DNA from: UBA1081 sp045535305 | Lineage (GTDB): Bacteria > Bacillota > Clostridia > Oscillospirales > Acutalibacteraceae | NCBI GenBank assembly: GCA_045535305.1 | Contig: JAZSLJ010000069.1 | Location: forward strand, 1-64,000 | Direction: 5' to 3' | DNA length: 64,000 bases | Shown here: positions 41,690 through 51,935 of the stretch, piece after piece | Layout of the letters: the number at the start of each line of letters is the position of its first letter | How positions within the stretch are numbered: position 1 is the first letter of the stretch | Program-made: the position numbers and the translations under genes | Notes under the pieces: generated by a model | Told to the model about the DNA's origin: nothing | Database searches by the model: none | The model's input: the letters and a program-made list of their open reading frames with translations, nothing else

Positions 41690-43405
41690 ATGGGGCAGAC
41701 GGAAAAATTCAGCCAGTTACTGAAAAAAATGTTTTCTGAATGGAAATGGCTTTTCAGATATATAAAAAGATACCGTCTTATAACATTAGCTTATGTTGTT
41801 ATCGGTATACTGTCTGCCGTTATGAGCCTTTGCGTTTCCGTTGCATCAAAAAATCTTATTGATGCGGTAGTAGATGTTCAGACTGAAAAGCTTGTTCCTT
41901 TCGGAATCGCAGTCATCGGACTTGCAGTTTTTCAGTATGTATTTCAGGCTCTTTCTTCCTGGATGATTTCCATTGTCAGCACTAAGGCGAACAATGAAAT
42001 ACGAGGTCAGATTTATTCTGCAATTATAAGTGCCGAATGGAAAAATATCAGCAGATTTCATTCGGGTGAATTGCTTAACAGGCTCGAAGCCGATGTGTCT
42101 GCTGTTTCAAGCGGTGCGCTGACCTTTATTCCTGGGCTGATAGTAAAGGCAACCCAGTTTATAGGCGCACTTATTATAGTTCTTTGTTATGACAAATTAA
42201 TGGCGCTGATTGCGCTTATGTCTGCACCGTTTTTGTTCTTATCTTCAAAATTAATTGTCCGCACGATGCGAAAATACAATGAGCAGATGAGAGAATATAA
42301 CGGTAAGGTTCTTTCTTATACTCAGGAATCGGTACAGAATATACAGGTTGTAAAGGCATTTGACCTTACAAAGGATTACATAAATAATTTTACAAAGCTT
42401 CTGAGTGAATACAGGACATTCAAACTGTCTTATGACAAATTCAGTATAATCATGACACTGTGTATGTCGCTTATCGGATTGATTGTTACTTATTCCTGCT
42501 ACGGTCTTGGTGTTTACCGCCTCTGGCAGGGGGCAATCTCTTTCGGTACAATGACGATGTTTCTTCAGCTTTCGGGAGTGCTTACTTCTTCCTTCAATTC
42601 TCTCGCTTCAATGATTCCCTCAGCAGTATCTATTGCCACTGCTGCAGGACGAATAATCGAGATAACAAGCTTCGATTCGGAAGACGATGCAGAAAGGGAG
42701 AAGGCATTAAATATTCTTGAAAGTACAAAGGGCAAGGGTGTTTCTGTTGAATTCAGTAATGTTTCATTCGCTTATGAGGATGATTCAACCGAAATACTTA
42801 AAAATATTTCAATAAATATTGCTCCCGGAGAAACGATAGCATTTATCGGGCCGTCCGGTGAAGGCAAAACAACCTTGCTTAAACTGATTCTCGGAATTAT
42901 AAAACCCACTGACGGAAATATTTATTTAAGCTCGGAAGCAGGGGAGTCAATCAATGTTTCAGACAGTACCCGCAGATTCTGTTCTTATGTTCCTCAGGGC
43001 ATCAGCATTTTTTCGGGAACGATTGCTGACAATCTTCGTCTTGTAAAACCCGAAGCAACTGACGAAGAGCTTATTGAAGTTTTGAAAATTACAGAGCTTT
43101 ATCCGCTGATAGAGTCTTTACCCGATGGAATCAATACGGATATCAGCGAAAACGGAAATAATTTTTCACAGGGACAGCTTCAGAGAATGTCAATTGCAAG
43201 AGCTCTTTTGAGAGATTCTCATATAATTCTTATGGACGAAGCCACATCTGCACTTGATGTGGAAACCGAAACAAGTGTACTCAATAATATTATGATCAGC
43301 AAGCCTGAAAAAATTTGTGTTATCACCACTCACAGAGAGAGTATGCTTAAATACTGCAACAGAATTTACAAAATCAATTCTAACGGTGAAATGACCGAAT
43401 GTTAA
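41690..43405 (+). CDS. ABC exporter (ATPase-permease fusion)
   Basis: A 571-residue half-transporter: six helices in residues about 20-310, then Walker A GPSGEGKTT (near 387), signature FSQGQLQRMSIARAL (near 493) and Walker B HIILMDEATSALD. The ATG is directly preceded by AGGAGG. In this setting the likely cargo is a lipid-linked sugar or oligosaccharide, as for PglK or MsbA-like flippases, because no Wzx flippase is seen in the window. A peptide or lipid exporter remains possible. Confidence 0.85.
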   Translation: MGQTEKFSQLLKKMFSEWKWLFRYIKRYRLITLAYVVIGILSAVMSLCVSVASKNLIDAVVDVQTEKLVPFGIAVIGLAVFQYVFQALSSWMISIVSTKANNEIRGQIYSAIISAEWKNISRFHSGELLNRLEADVSAVSSGALTFIPGLIVKATQFIGALIIVLCYDKLMALIALMSAPFLFLSSKLIVRTMRKYNEQMREYNGKVLSYTQESVQNIQVVKAFDLTKDYINNFTKLLSEYRTFKLSYDKFSIIMTLCMSLIGLIVTYSCYGLGVYRLWQGAISFGTMTMFLQLSGVLTSSFNSLASMIPSAVSIATAAGRIIEITSFDSEDDAEREKALNILESTKGKGVSVEFSNVSFAYEDDSTEILKNISINIAPGETIAFIGPSGEGKTTLLKLILGIIKPTDGNIYLSSEAGESINVSDSTRRFCSYVPQGISIFSGTIADNLRLVKPEATDEELIEVLKITELYPLIESLPDGINTDISENGNNFSQGQLQRMSIARALLRDSHIILMDEATSALDVETETSVLNNIMISKPEKICVITTHRESMLKYCNRIYKINSNGEMTEC

Positions 43406-43415
43406 GGGATAACTT

Positions 43416-45401
43416 ATGAAAAAAAGAACAAGCTTTGAAGAAAAAAAATTGCATATTGAAAAGTGGCACATCGTAGCATGCTTTCTTGTAATATACGATA
43501 TTATTGCGGTTAATTTTTCATATCTTTTTGCTTTGTGGATAAGACACGACGGTGTTTTTGCAGGTATTCCCGATTTTTATCTTGATGCGTATAAGAGCTT
43601 TGTGCCGATATACACCGCAATATGTATAATCGTGTTCTGGGCTATGCGAATGTATCACAGTGTGTGGAAATATGCCAGCTTCTTTGAAATGGTAAGAACT
43701 GCATTCGGCAGCGGTATCGTTTCTGTTGCTCACTGTATTCTTATTACTGTTTTCTTTGAAAGAATGCCCATTTCCTACTACTTATGGGGCGCTTGTCTGC
43801 AGCTGATATTCCTTGTTACTGCAAGATTTGCTTACAGATTCCTGCTGCTTGAGGTTAACAGAATCAAGGATATCCACGAAAAAAGAATCGAAAACCGCGT
43901 AATGATAATCGGCGCGGGAAATGCAGGTCAGCAGATTCTCAGAAGCATTGAAAAGGATTTCAATCATACCGATAAAATTGTATGCCTTATTGATGATGAC
44001 AGTAATATACATGGTCGATATATTGAAGGTATTCCCGTTGTGGGCGGAAGAAACGATATTTTATGCAACGTTGAAAAATATAAAGTCAACAAGATTTTTA
44101 TAGTAATTCCCAGCGCACCTAAGGAAGATATCAGGGATATAATCAATATTTGCAGTGAAACATCCTGCGAACTGAAAAATCTTCCCAGTATGTTTCAGTA
44201 TACCGAAAGCAATATTACGGTAAAAAATATGGAAGCTATCTCCGTTGAGGACCTTCTCGGAAGAGCACCTATCGTTGCTGATATGAGTGAGGTTTACGGA
44301 ATGCTCAAGGGCAAAACTATTCTTGTTACGGGCGGCGGCGGTTCAATAGGCAGTGAGCTTTGCCGTCAGGTTGCAAAGCACGGGCCTGCAAGACTTATAA
44401 TTTTTGATATTTACGAAAACAATGCCTACGCCATTGAGCAGGAGCTTAAAAGCAAATATCCCGAATTGAATCTGACTGTGCTTATCGGTTCTGTCAGGGA
44501 TTCAAGACGACTTGATGATGTTTTCAGAACATACAGACCCGATATTGTTTATCACGCAGCAGCGCATAAGCACGTTCCTCTTATGGAGGACAGCCCTTGT
44601 GAAGCTATAAAAAATAACGTAATCGGTACATACAAAACTGCTTACGCCGCAATGCTTTATAATTGCAAACGATTCGTTCTTATCAGTACGGATAAAGCTG
44701 TAAATCCTACAAACGTTATGGGTGCAAGCAAGCATCTGTGCGAAATGATAATAAATTTCTTTGACAGACGCATAAAAGAAGACAAGTGCGATGAAATTGC
44801 AAGAATCTTCACTCACCTTGAGGATATGGAGCTTTCACAGAAATATAAGCCTGTTGAGAATATTCACTCGGAAACAGAATTTGTTGCTGTCCGTTTCGGT
44901 AACGTTCTCGGCTCTAACGGCTCGGTTGTGCCCATATTCAAAAAGCAGATTGAAGAGGGCGGCCCCGTAAAGGTTACTCATCCCGATATCATAAGATACT
45001 TTATGACCATTCCCGAGGCCGTTTCGCTTGTGCTTATTGCGGGTGCTTATGCTAAGGGCGGAGAAATATTTGTACTTGATATGGGTTCTCCCGTTAAAAT
45101 TGATACTCTTGCAAGAAATCTTATAAGACTTTCGGGACTAAAGCCTGATATTGATATAAAAATCGAGTATACAGGTCTTCGTCCGGGCGAAAAGCTTTAT
45201 GAGGAAATTCTTAAGGAAGAAGAAGGATTGCGCAAAACTCCCAATGAACTCGTTTTTATCGGCAATCCTATTCCCTTTGATGCTGATGTTTTCCAGAAGC
45301 AGCTTTCTCATCTTATGTATACTGCTTATGAAAATTCAGATGAAATAGTTTCTCTTGTGAAAGAGATGGTTCCTACCTATATCCCAAACAACAAACTGTA
45401 A
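43416..45401 (+). CDS. PglF/CapD-like membrane nucleotide-sugar 4,6-dehydratase
   Basis: A 661-residue protein: four N-terminal helices, a first nucleotide-binding domain (IIGAGNAGQQIL near residue 165) and the catalytic SDR domain with TGGGGSIGSELCRQV (near 300), AAAHKHVPLMED and ISTDKAVNPTNVMGASK. Methionine replaces the SDR tyrosine, as in PglF and WbpM, which convert UDP-GlcNAc to the 4-keto-6-deoxy product. The aminotransferase and sugar transferase that use this product follow immediately. Confidence 0.93.
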   Translation: MKKRTSFEEKKLHIEKWHIVACFLVIYDIIAVNFSYLFALWIRHDGVFAGIPDFYLDAYKSFVPIYTAICIIVFWAMRMYHSVWKYASFFEMVRTAFGSGIVSVAHCILITVFFERMPISYYLWGACLQLIFLVTARFAYRFLLLEVNRIKDIHEKRIENRVMIIGAGNAGQQILRSIEKDFNHTDKIVCLIDDDSNIHGRYIEGIPVVGGRNDILCNVEKYKVNKIFIVIPSAPKEDIRDIINICSETSCELKNLPSMFQYTESNITVKNMEAISVEDLLGRAPIVADMSEVYGMLKGKTILVTGGGGSIGSELCRQVAKHGPARLIIFDIYENNAYAIEQELKSKYPELNLTVLIGSVRDSRRLDDVFRTYRPDIVYHAAAHKHVPLMEDSPCEAIKNNVIGTYKTAYAAMLYNCKRFVLISTDKAVNPTNVMGASKHLCEMIINFFDRRIKEDKCDEIARIFTHLEDMELSQKYKPVENIHSETEFVAVRFGNVLGSNGSVVPIFKKQIEEGGPVKVTHPDIIRYFMTIPEAVSLVLIAGAYAKGGEIFVLDMGSPVKIDTLARNLIRLSGLKPDIDIKIEYTGLRPGEKLYEEILKEEEGLRKTPNELVFIGNPIPFDADVFQKQLSHLMYTAYENSDEIVSLVKEMVPTYIPNNKL

Positions 45402-45416
45402 ATTGAAGGAACAGAT

Positions 45417-46637
45417 ATGGAAAAAAGAAATATACCCTTCAGCCCTCCCGATATAACTGAGGCTGAAATAAATGAAGTATGTGAAGCTCTTCGCTCAGGT
45501 TGGATAACAACAGGGCCAAGAACAAAAGAGCTTGAAAAAAGGCTTGCCAAATATTGCGGAACTCAGAAGACGGTTTGTCTTAATTCTGCAACTGCCGCAC
45601 TTGAATTGAATCTACGTATACTCGGAATCGGCAAAGGTGATGAGGTTATTGTTCCTGCTTATACGTATACGGCTACCGCTTCACCCGTTGCACACGTAGG
45701 TGCTGATATAGTGTTTGTTGACTGCAAAAAAGGCTCTGTTCAGATTGATACCGAAAAGCTTGCAGCGGCAATTAACGAAAAAACAAAAGCAATCATTCTT
45801 GTTGATATTGCGGGTGTTATTGAAGATTATGATTCCGCATTCCGTATTGCTGAAGAGAAAAAATCACTTTTTACACCTGCAAATGAAATTCAGAAGGCGC
45901 TCGGAAGAATTGCGGTTATTGCTGACTGTGCTCATTCTCTCGGTGCGGTTAAAAACGGAAAAAAAGCAGGAAATATTGCGGATTTTTCATCATTTTCTTT
46001 CCACGCAGTAAAGAATCTTACAACCGCAGAGGGCGGTGCGGCAACATGGAGAACGATTGACGGCATCAGTAACGACGAGCTTTATCATCAGTATCAGCTT
46101 TACAGTCTTCACGGACAGTCAAAGGATGCATTTGAAAAAACAAAGCTCGGTTCATGGGAATACGATATTGTCGGAGCTTGGTATAAGTGTAATATGACAG
46201 ATATTGCGGCGGCTATGGGGCTTGCTCAGTTATCAAGATATGAAAATACTTTGGCAAGAAGACGCGCAATTATTGAAAAATACAATTCCTGTTGTGATGA
46301 ACTCGGAGTTGAGTATATAAAGCATTCATCGGAAAATCACATTAGTTCAGGGCATCTTTACATTGTGAATATTCCGGGAATATCAGTAACGCAAAGAAAC
46401 CGGATTATTGAAGAAATGGCAGAAATGGGAATTGCCTGTAACGTTCATTACAAGCCTCTGCCTATGATGACAGCATATAAGAATATGGACTTTGATATAA
46501 AGGATTTCCCTTGCGCTTACGATTATTTCAGCAGAGAAATAACTTTGCCCCTTCACAACAAATTAAGTGATGAAGATGTTGATTACATAATCAGTTGTTT
46601 TAAAGAAATTGTCAGAAAGTTTATAAAGGAAGATTAA
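45417..46637 (+). CDS. DegT/DnrJ-family sugar aminotransferase (PglE-like)
   Basis: A 406-residue PLP enzyme. LNSATAALELNLR, YTYTATASPVAHVGA and the PLP lysine in SFHAVKNLTTAEGGA (near residue 197) are all present. The context predicts transamination at C4 of the UDP-4-keto sugar made by the preceding dehydratase, yielding a 4-amino-4,6-dideoxy sugar. No PglD-type acetyltransferase follows, so either the amine stays free or the enzyme is elsewhere. It starts 15 bp after the dehydratase. Confidence 0.92.
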   Translation: MEKRNIPFSPPDITEAEINEVCEALRSGWITTGPRTKELEKRLAKYCGTQKTVCLNSATAALELNLRILGIGKGDEVIVPAYTYTATASPVAHVGADIVFVDCKKGSVQIDTEKLAAAINEKTKAIILVDIAGVIEDYDSAFRIAEEKKSLFTPANEIQKALGRIAVIADCAHSLGAVKNGKKAGNIADFSSFSFHAVKNLTTAEGGAATWRTIDGISNDELYHQYQLYSLHGQSKDAFEKTKLGSWEYDIVGAWYKCNMTDIAAAMGLAQLSRYENTLARRRAIIEKYNSCCDELGVEYIKHSSENHISSGHLYIVNIPGISVTQRNRIIEEMAEMGIACNVHYKPLPMMTAYKNMDFDIKDFPCAYDYFSREITLPLHNKLSDEDVDYIISCFKEIVRKFIKED

Positions 46638-46638
46638 A

Positions 46639-47364
46639 ATGCGAAAATGGGAAAATTTGCCCGAATCAATGCAGAATGATAAGGTGCGGGAATATTACGA
46701 TTTACTCTGCAAAAAAAAATTCAGCCTGTTTCTGAAGCGTGTTTTTGATATTGTCGTTTCAGGAGTGCTTTTGCTGTTTCTTCTGCCCGTGTTTATAGTT
46801 ATTGCGGTTGCAATCAAGCTTGATTCTCCCGGAACTGTATTTTACAGACAGACAAGAATAACTCGTTACGGAGAAAAATTCCGCATTTACAAATTCCGCA
46901 CTATGGTAAGTGATGCTGATAAAGGCTTAAAAATTACTGTTGCAAATGATTCAAGAATTACCCGTGTAGGTGCATTTCTTCGTAAATACAAGCTTGATGA
47001 GCTCGGACAACTTATAGATGTATTCAGAGGAAAAATGAGTTTTGTGGGCACACGTCCCGAGGTTGAGAAATACGTGGATGTATATACCGACGAAATGCTT
47101 GCAACGCTTCTTCTTCCCGCGGGAATCACATCGGAAGCGAGTGTTTGCTATAAGGATGAAAGTTCTCTGCTTGATGCTGCCGAAAATCCCGAAGAAATGT
47201 ACATAAACAGAATTCTTCCTGATAAAATGAACTACAATCTGAAAGCTATAAAAGAATTCAGTTTTTTTGGTGAAATTAAAATTATTATTATGACAGTCCT
47301 TGCAGTTTTCAAAAGCGACGACGAAGAAAAGGATATTGCTGCAGAAAAAGTGGAGAAATTATGA
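46639..47364 (+). CDS. Undecaprenyl-phosphate sugar phosphotransferase (PglC/WcaJ type)
   Basis: A 241-residue initiating transferase: one N-terminal re-entrant helix (LKRVFDIVVSGVLLLFLLPVF) and the conserved sequence SPGTVFYRQTRITRYGEKF, then YKFRTMV, RKYKLDELGQL and GTRPEVEKYVD. These enzymes put the first sugar-1-phosphate onto the lipid carrier. As a small PglC-type protein downstream of PglF- and PglE-like genes it likely uses the diamino or 4-amino-trideoxy sugar. Its start is 1 bp after the previous stop, and its end overlaps the next start. Confidence 0.93.
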   Translation: MRKWENLPESMQNDKVREYYDLLCKKKFSLFLKRVFDIVVSGVLLLFLLPVFIVIAVAIKLDSPGTVFYRQTRITRYGEKFRIYKFRTMVSDADKGLKITVANDSRITRVGAFLRKYKLDELGQLIDVFRGKMSFVGTRPEVEKYVDVYTDEMLATLLLPAGITSEASVCYKDESSLLDAAENPEEMYINRILPDKMNYNLKAIKEFSFFGEIKIIIMTVLAVFKSDDEEKDIAAEKVEKL

Positions 47365-48479
47365 GAGATAAAAATAAAAAACTTGTAGCTGTGCTTACAA
47401 ATAATGATGATGATATCTACTGCTTCAGAAAAGAGTTGATTGAAGCAATTGTAGGTAACGGATATGACGTTCTCATTTCTTGTCCCTACGGTAAAAAATT
47501 TGAGTTGATGAAGGATATACCTTATATATATGACAATCCGACCATTGACAGACGAGGCACGAATATTATTGCTGATCTTAAGCTGTTTTTCCATTATATC
47601 GGCTTGCTTATAAAATATAAGCCCGATGTTGTTCTTACTTATACCGCAAAGCCCAACGTTTATTGCGGACTTGCCGCATTTTTACTCCGCATTCCCGTAA
47701 TAAGTAACGTTACAGGCTTCGGAAGTGTGCTTAATCAGCAGGGAATTATACAGAAATTTATTATGGCATTGTTCAGATTCGCTTACAGACGTTCCAAATG
47801 TGTTATGTTCCAGAATGAAACGAATATGAAGCTTGCAAAGGCAAGCGGAATGGTAAAGGGCGAATGTAAACTTATTCCCGGTTCGGGTGTCAATACGTCA
47901 AGATATGAAGTGCTTGATTATCCCGACGATGAAAACGGAGTCAGCTTTAACTACATAGGCAGAATCCTCCACGATAAGGGTGTGGATGATTACATCGAAG
48001 CGGCAAAAATAATAAAGAGTAAATATCCTTATGTAACCTTTAATATGCTCGGTTTTATTGAACCCACGGAAATGCATTACGAAAAGCTTCTGAAAGAGCT
48101 TGAGGAACAGGGAATTGTTAAATACCACGGCAGTCAGGATGATGTGCGCTCCTTTATAAAGGTGTCCCACGCTACGATTCATCCCTCAACATACGGCGAG
48201 GGAATGAGTAACGTTCTTCTTGAAACTGCTTCCTCGGGAAGACCTATAATTTCAACAGACAATCCCGGATGCAAAGAAACCTTTATTGACGGTGTTTCGG
48301 GCTTTATGTATAAAGGCGGAGACGTTTCGGCTCTTTGTGAAAATATTGAAAAATTTCTTGCACTTCCCAATGAAAAAAGAAAAGAAATGGGTCTTGCAGG
48401 CAGAAAACATATAGAACAGAATTTTTCAAGGGAAATTGTAATAAAAGCTTATCTTGAAAAGATTTCAGAATTGGTATAA
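47361..48479 (+). CDS. Family 4 glycosyltransferase, PglA-like
   Basis: A 372-residue GT4 enzyme. The C-terminal half carries the family signature HPSTYGEGMSNVLLETASSGRP and the EXFIDG region near CKETFIDGVSG. TGFGSVLNQQG is typical of PglA and related second-sugar transferases. Encoded next to the initiating transferase with an ATGA overlap, it probably adds the second residue. Confidence 0.88.
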   Translation: MRDKNKKLVAVLTNNDDDIYCFRKELIEAIVGNGYDVLISCPYGKKFELMKDIPYIYDNPTIDRRGTNIIADLKLFFHYIGLLIKYKPDVVLTYTAKPNVYCGLAAFLLRIPVISNVTGFGSVLNQQGIIQKFIMALFRFAYRRSKCVMFQNETNMKLAKASGMVKGECKLIPGSGVNTSRYEVLDYPDDENGVSFNYIGRILHDKGVDDYIEAAKIIKSKYPYVTFNMLGFIEPTEMHYEKLLKELEEQGIVKYHGSQDDVRSFIKVSHATIHPSTYGEGMSNVLLETASSGRPIISTDNPGCKETFIDGVSGFMYKGGDVSALCENIEKFLALPNEKRKEMGLAGRKHIEQNFSREIVIKAYLEKISELV

Positions 48480-48494
48480 AAAAGGAGATTAACT

Positions 48495-49814
48495 ATGGAT
48501 TACTCAAAATTGTATGAAAACCTTCTTTCAGGCACAGAAAAACTTTCACTTGTAGGTCTTGGCTATGTTGGTATGCCTATTGCCGTTGCATTTGCAAAAA
48601 AAGTGGGTGTTATAGGCTTTGACCTCAATGCAAAGAAGATTGAGCTTTACAAAAGCGGAATCGACCCTACCTGTGAAGTTGGTGATGAGGCAATAAAGGC
48701 AACAACTGTTGAGTTTACTGCAGATGAAGCAAAGCTTAAGGAAGCAAAGTTTCATATCGTTGCCGTTCCCACTCCCGTAAATGAGGATCACACTCCCGAC
48801 CTTACTCCCGTAGAGGGCGCAAGCAGAATCCTCGGCAGAAATCTCACAAAAGGCTCTGTTGTTGTATTTGAATCAACCGTATATCCGGGCGTTACCGAAG
48901 ATGTGTGCGTGCCGATTCTTGAACAGGAGTCGGGTCTTAAGTGCGGTGTTGACTTTAAAATCGGTTATTCTCCCGAAAGAATTAATCCCGGTGATAAGGT
49001 ACACAGACTTGAAACAATAGTTAAAATCGTTTCGGGTATGGATGAAGAAACACTTGAGCTTGTTGCAAAGGTTTATGAACTTGTTGTTGAGGCTGGCGTT
49101 TACAGAGCTGAAAGCATAAAGGTTGCAGAGGCTGCAAAGGTAATTGAAAACAGCCAGCGCGATATAAATATTGCTTTTATGAATGAGCTTTCGATTATTT
49201 TCAACAAAATGGGAATTGATACTCAGGCTGTTCTCAAGGCTGCGGGAACAAAATGGAATTTCCTTAAGTTCTTCCCCGGTCTTGTAGGCGGACATTGTAT
49301 CGGTGTTGACCCATATTATCTTACATATAAGGCAGAAAAGTTGGGTTATCATTCTCAGGTTATTCTTGCGGGCAGACGAATCAATGATGATATGGGCAAA
49401 TATGTGGCTGAAATGACGGTTAAAAAGCTCATCGCCGCAGAAAAGACAGTCAAAGATGCAAAGGTTGCAATTCTCGGCTTTACATTCAAGGAAAACTGCC
49501 CCGATATCAGAAATACAAGAGTCATTGATATTGTTAATGAGCTTAAGGAATACGGTGTAAATGCCATCGTTGCAGACCCTCAGGCAGAGGCAGACGAGGC
49601 AAAGAAATTCTACGGTATTGACCTTTGCAGTCAGGATGATATAAAGGATGTTGCGGCAGTAATTGTTGCTGTAGCACACGATGAATATAAAAATCTTTCT
49701 CCCGAGGTTATTGATAAGCTTCTTTCAGACGGCAAAAAGGTTATCGTTGATATCAAAGGCATACTTGACAGAAAAGCTTTTGAAAATGCCGGATATACAT
49801 ATTGGAGACTTTAA
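48495..49814 (+). CDS. UDP-HexNAc 6-dehydrogenase (TviB/WbpA-like)
   Basis: A 439-residue nucleotide-sugar dehydrogenase. LVGLGYVGMPIAVAFA, ESTVYPGVTEDVCVPILE, GYSPERINPGD and the catalytic cysteine motif GGHCIGVDPYYL are complete. This class oxidises UDP-GlcNAc or UDP-GalNAc to the uronic acid. It is distinct from the Ugd gene at 35686 and paired with the epimerase that follows, as in the Vi-antigen TviB/TviC pair. Confidence 0.92.
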   Translation: MDYSKLYENLLSGTEKLSLVGLGYVGMPIAVAFAKKVGVIGFDLNAKKIELYKSGIDPTCEVGDEAIKATTVEFTADEAKLKEAKFHIVAVPTPVNEDHTPDLTPVEGASRILGRNLTKGSVVVFESTVYPGVTEDVCVPILEQESGLKCGVDFKIGYSPERINPGDKVHRLETIVKIVSGMDEETLELVAKVYELVVEAGVYRAESIKVAEAAKVIENSQRDINIAFMNELSIIFNKMGIDTQAVLKAAGTKWNFLKFFPGLVGGHCIGVDPYYLTYKAEKLGYHSQVILAGRRINDDMGKYVAEMTVKKLIAAEKTVKDAKVAILGFTFKENCPDIRNTRVIDIVNELKEYGVNAIVADPQAEADEAKKFYGIDLCSQDDIKDVAAVIVAVAHDEYKNLSPEVIDKLLSDGKKVIVDIKGILDRKAFENAGYTYWRL

Positions 49815-49816
49815 TT

Positions 49817-50791
49817 ATGGGTTATTCAGAATTAAAATTTAATGAAAATTCACTGTTTCTTGTTACCGGCGGTGCAGGCTTTATAGGCTCAAATCTCTGT
49901 GAAGCCATTCTTAATATGGGATACCGTGTACGTTGTCTTGACGACCTTTCAACGGGAAAAATGAAGAATGTTGAAATGTTTCTTGATAATCCCCGCTATG
50001 AGTTTATCAAAGGTGATATAAAGGACTTTGATGTTTGTATGACTGCGTGCAAGGGCGTTGATTATGTGCTTAACCAGGCAGCTTGGGGAAGTGTACCCAG
50101 AAGTATAGAGATGCCTTTGTTCTATTGCGCAAACAACATTCAGGGCACACTCAATATGCTTGAGGCTGCAAGACAGAATAATGTTAAAAAGTTTGTATAT
50201 GCTTCAAGTTCTTCTGTTTACGGCGATGAACCAAATCTTCCTAAAAAGGAAGGCAGAGAGGGCAATCTTCTGTCGCCTTATGCACTTACAAAAATGTGTG
50301 ATGAAGAATGGGCAAAGCAGTACACAAGACACTACGGTCTTGATACATACGGTCTTCGTTATTTTAATGTTTTTGGCAGAAGACAGGATCCCGATGGGGC
50401 ATACGCGGCTGTTATCCCGAAATTCATCAAACAGCTTGTAAACGGTGATGTTCCTACAATTAACGGAGACGGTAAACAGAGCCGAGATTTTACATATATT
50501 GAAAATGTTATTGAAGCTAACCTTAAAGCTTGTCTGGCACCTTCTGATGCTGCAGGTGAAGCCTATAATGTCGCATACGGCGGCAGGGAATATCTTATTG
50601 ATATTTATTACGGGCTTACAAAGGCTCTTGGCGTTGATGTTGAGCCTGTTTTCGGCCCCGATCGTGCAGGCGATATAAAACACAGCAACGCTGATATTTC
50701 AAAAGCCCGTGAAAAACTCGGCTATGATCCCGACTGGAGCTTTGACAGAGGAATAAAAGCGGCTATTGAATGGTATAAGGTAAATCTCTGA
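49817..50791 (+). CDS. UDP-HexNAc 4-epimerase (TviC/WbpP-like)
   Basis: A 324-residue SDR with VTGGAGFIGSNL, LNQAAWGSVPRSIEMP, YASSSSVYGDEP and YALTKMCDE. The QAA-GSVPRSI motif is characteristic of WbpP/TviC epimerases acting on UDP-GlcNAc(A). The chosen ATG at 49817 lies 9 bp after GGAG; an upstream ATG at 49802 overlaps the preceding gene. Together with the dehydrogenase it should supply UDP-GalNAcA. Confidence 0.9.
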   Translation: MGYSELKFNENSLFLVTGGAGFIGSNLCEAILNMGYRVRCLDDLSTGKMKNVEMFLDNPRYEFIKGDIKDFDVCMTACKGVDYVLNQAAWGSVPRSIEMPLFYCANNIQGTLNMLEAARQNNVKKFVYASSSSVYGDEPNLPKKEGREGNLLSPYALTKMCDEEWAKQYTRHYGLDTYGLRYFNVFGRRQDPDGAYAAVIPKFIKQLVNGDVPTINGDGKQSRDFTYIENVIEANLKACLAPSDAAGEAYNVAYGGREYLIDIYYGLTKALGVDVEPVFGPDRAGDIKHSNADISKAREKLGYDPDWSFDRGIKAAIEWYKVNL

Positions 50792-51909
50792 TGAGCCGCA
50801 CCATATTATATGTAGGAGAATTTGTTCTCCCCGATAAAGGCGCTGCCGCTAACCGTGTAGTTTCCAATTCTAAGATTTTCAAGGATTTGGGATATGAAAC
50901 AATTTTTCTCGGAGCAGCAGATTCGGACGACTTTTTTCAGGGAATCAGAAAAATCGACGGCTTTGAAAATATGTATGAGGAGGCACATCCTTCCTCATCC
51001 GTTCAGTGGGCAAAGCATATTTTCAACACGGAAAACATTGTAAAGCTCGTTGATGAATACAATGCAGATTTCGTAGTTTTATATAATCTTCCTGTTGTTA
51101 CTGTACTTGCCGTAAAGCTTGCATTAAAAAACAGAAATACACGCATAATTTATGATTGCACGGAATGGACATCTTTTACATCGGGTTCGCTTCCTAAAAG
51201 AGTTTTTAAGTTTATTGATGAGTGGATGATCAGAACATTCCTTGATAAAATTGTTGAAAATATCATTGTTATAAGCAGTATGATGGAAAAAAAGTATGCG
51301 AAAAGTAAAAATCTTATAAAATTACCGCCTCTTGTGGATACGCAGGATGAATTATGGCATCAGCGGCAGAAACGCACTGACGGTGTTTTTGAGTTTTGCT
51401 TTGCAGGTGTGCCCGACGGAAATAAAGAAAGTCTTGATAAAATTCTTTGTGCATTTTCATCAGTATCCGATAAGAATGTAAGATTCAGAATAATCGGTGT
51501 TACAATGGATGAGTGTAAAAATATTTACCCCGAATTATCAGATATTATTGACGATGACAGAATCGTTTTTATGGGAAAGCTTTCTCATAAAGCAACATTG
51601 AAGTTTGTTTCCGAGTGCGATTGTTACATTTTTATAAGGAATCCCGACAGAAGAAATAATGCCGGCTTTCCCACTAAATTTTCCGAAGCATATACTCTTG
51701 CTATGCCGATAATAACATCAAAAATCAGTGATGTTGCCGATTATCTTGAAGAAAATCAAGGGACTGTGCTTGATGATATTTCTGTCCAATCGGTAAAAAA
51801 AGCAATGCTCGATGAAATAAAGAGAGAAAAAACAGAAAATTGCTGTGCTATCCGCACAACTTTTGATTACAGGAATTATACAGATAAAGTAAAAGATTTT
51901 TTATTATAA
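50791..51909 (+). CDS. Family 4-type glycosyltransferase
   Basis: A 372-residue GT-B fold enzyme. The N-terminus YVGEFVLPDKGAAANRV resembles the donor-side loop; the C-terminal half has AGVPDGNKESLDKI, FMGKLSHKATLKFVSECDCYIF and FPTKFSEAYTLAMPIIT. The stop of the epimerase overlaps its ATG by one base. Linkage and sugars are unknown. Confidence 0.8.
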   Translation: MSRTILYVGEFVLPDKGAAANRVVSNSKIFKDLGYETIFLGAADSDDFFQGIRKIDGFENMYEEAHPSSSVQWAKHIFNTENIVKLVDEYNADFVVLYNLPVVTVLAVKLALKNRNTRIIYDCTEWTSFTSGSLPKRVFKFIDEWMIRTFLDKIVENIIVISSMMEKKYAKSKNLIKLPPLVDTQDELWHQRQKRTDGVFEFCFAGVPDGNKESLDKILCAFSSVSDKNVRFRIIGVTMDECKNIYPELSDIIDDDRIVFMGKLSHKATLKFVSECDCYIFIRNPDRRNNAGFPTKFSEAYTLAMPIITSKISDVADYLEENQGTVLDDISVQSVKKAMLDEIKREKTENCCAIRTTFDYRNYTDKVKDFLL

Positions 51910-51935
51910 AATTATAAAATCAGAAAGGAGAAACT

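Noticed and set aside
48873..49679. Long antisense frame (268 residues) opposite the UDP-HexNAc dehydrogenase
   Set aside because: It is a shadow of strong codon bias. The sense gene has complete catalytic motifs, and the antisense frame has no promoter or binding site.
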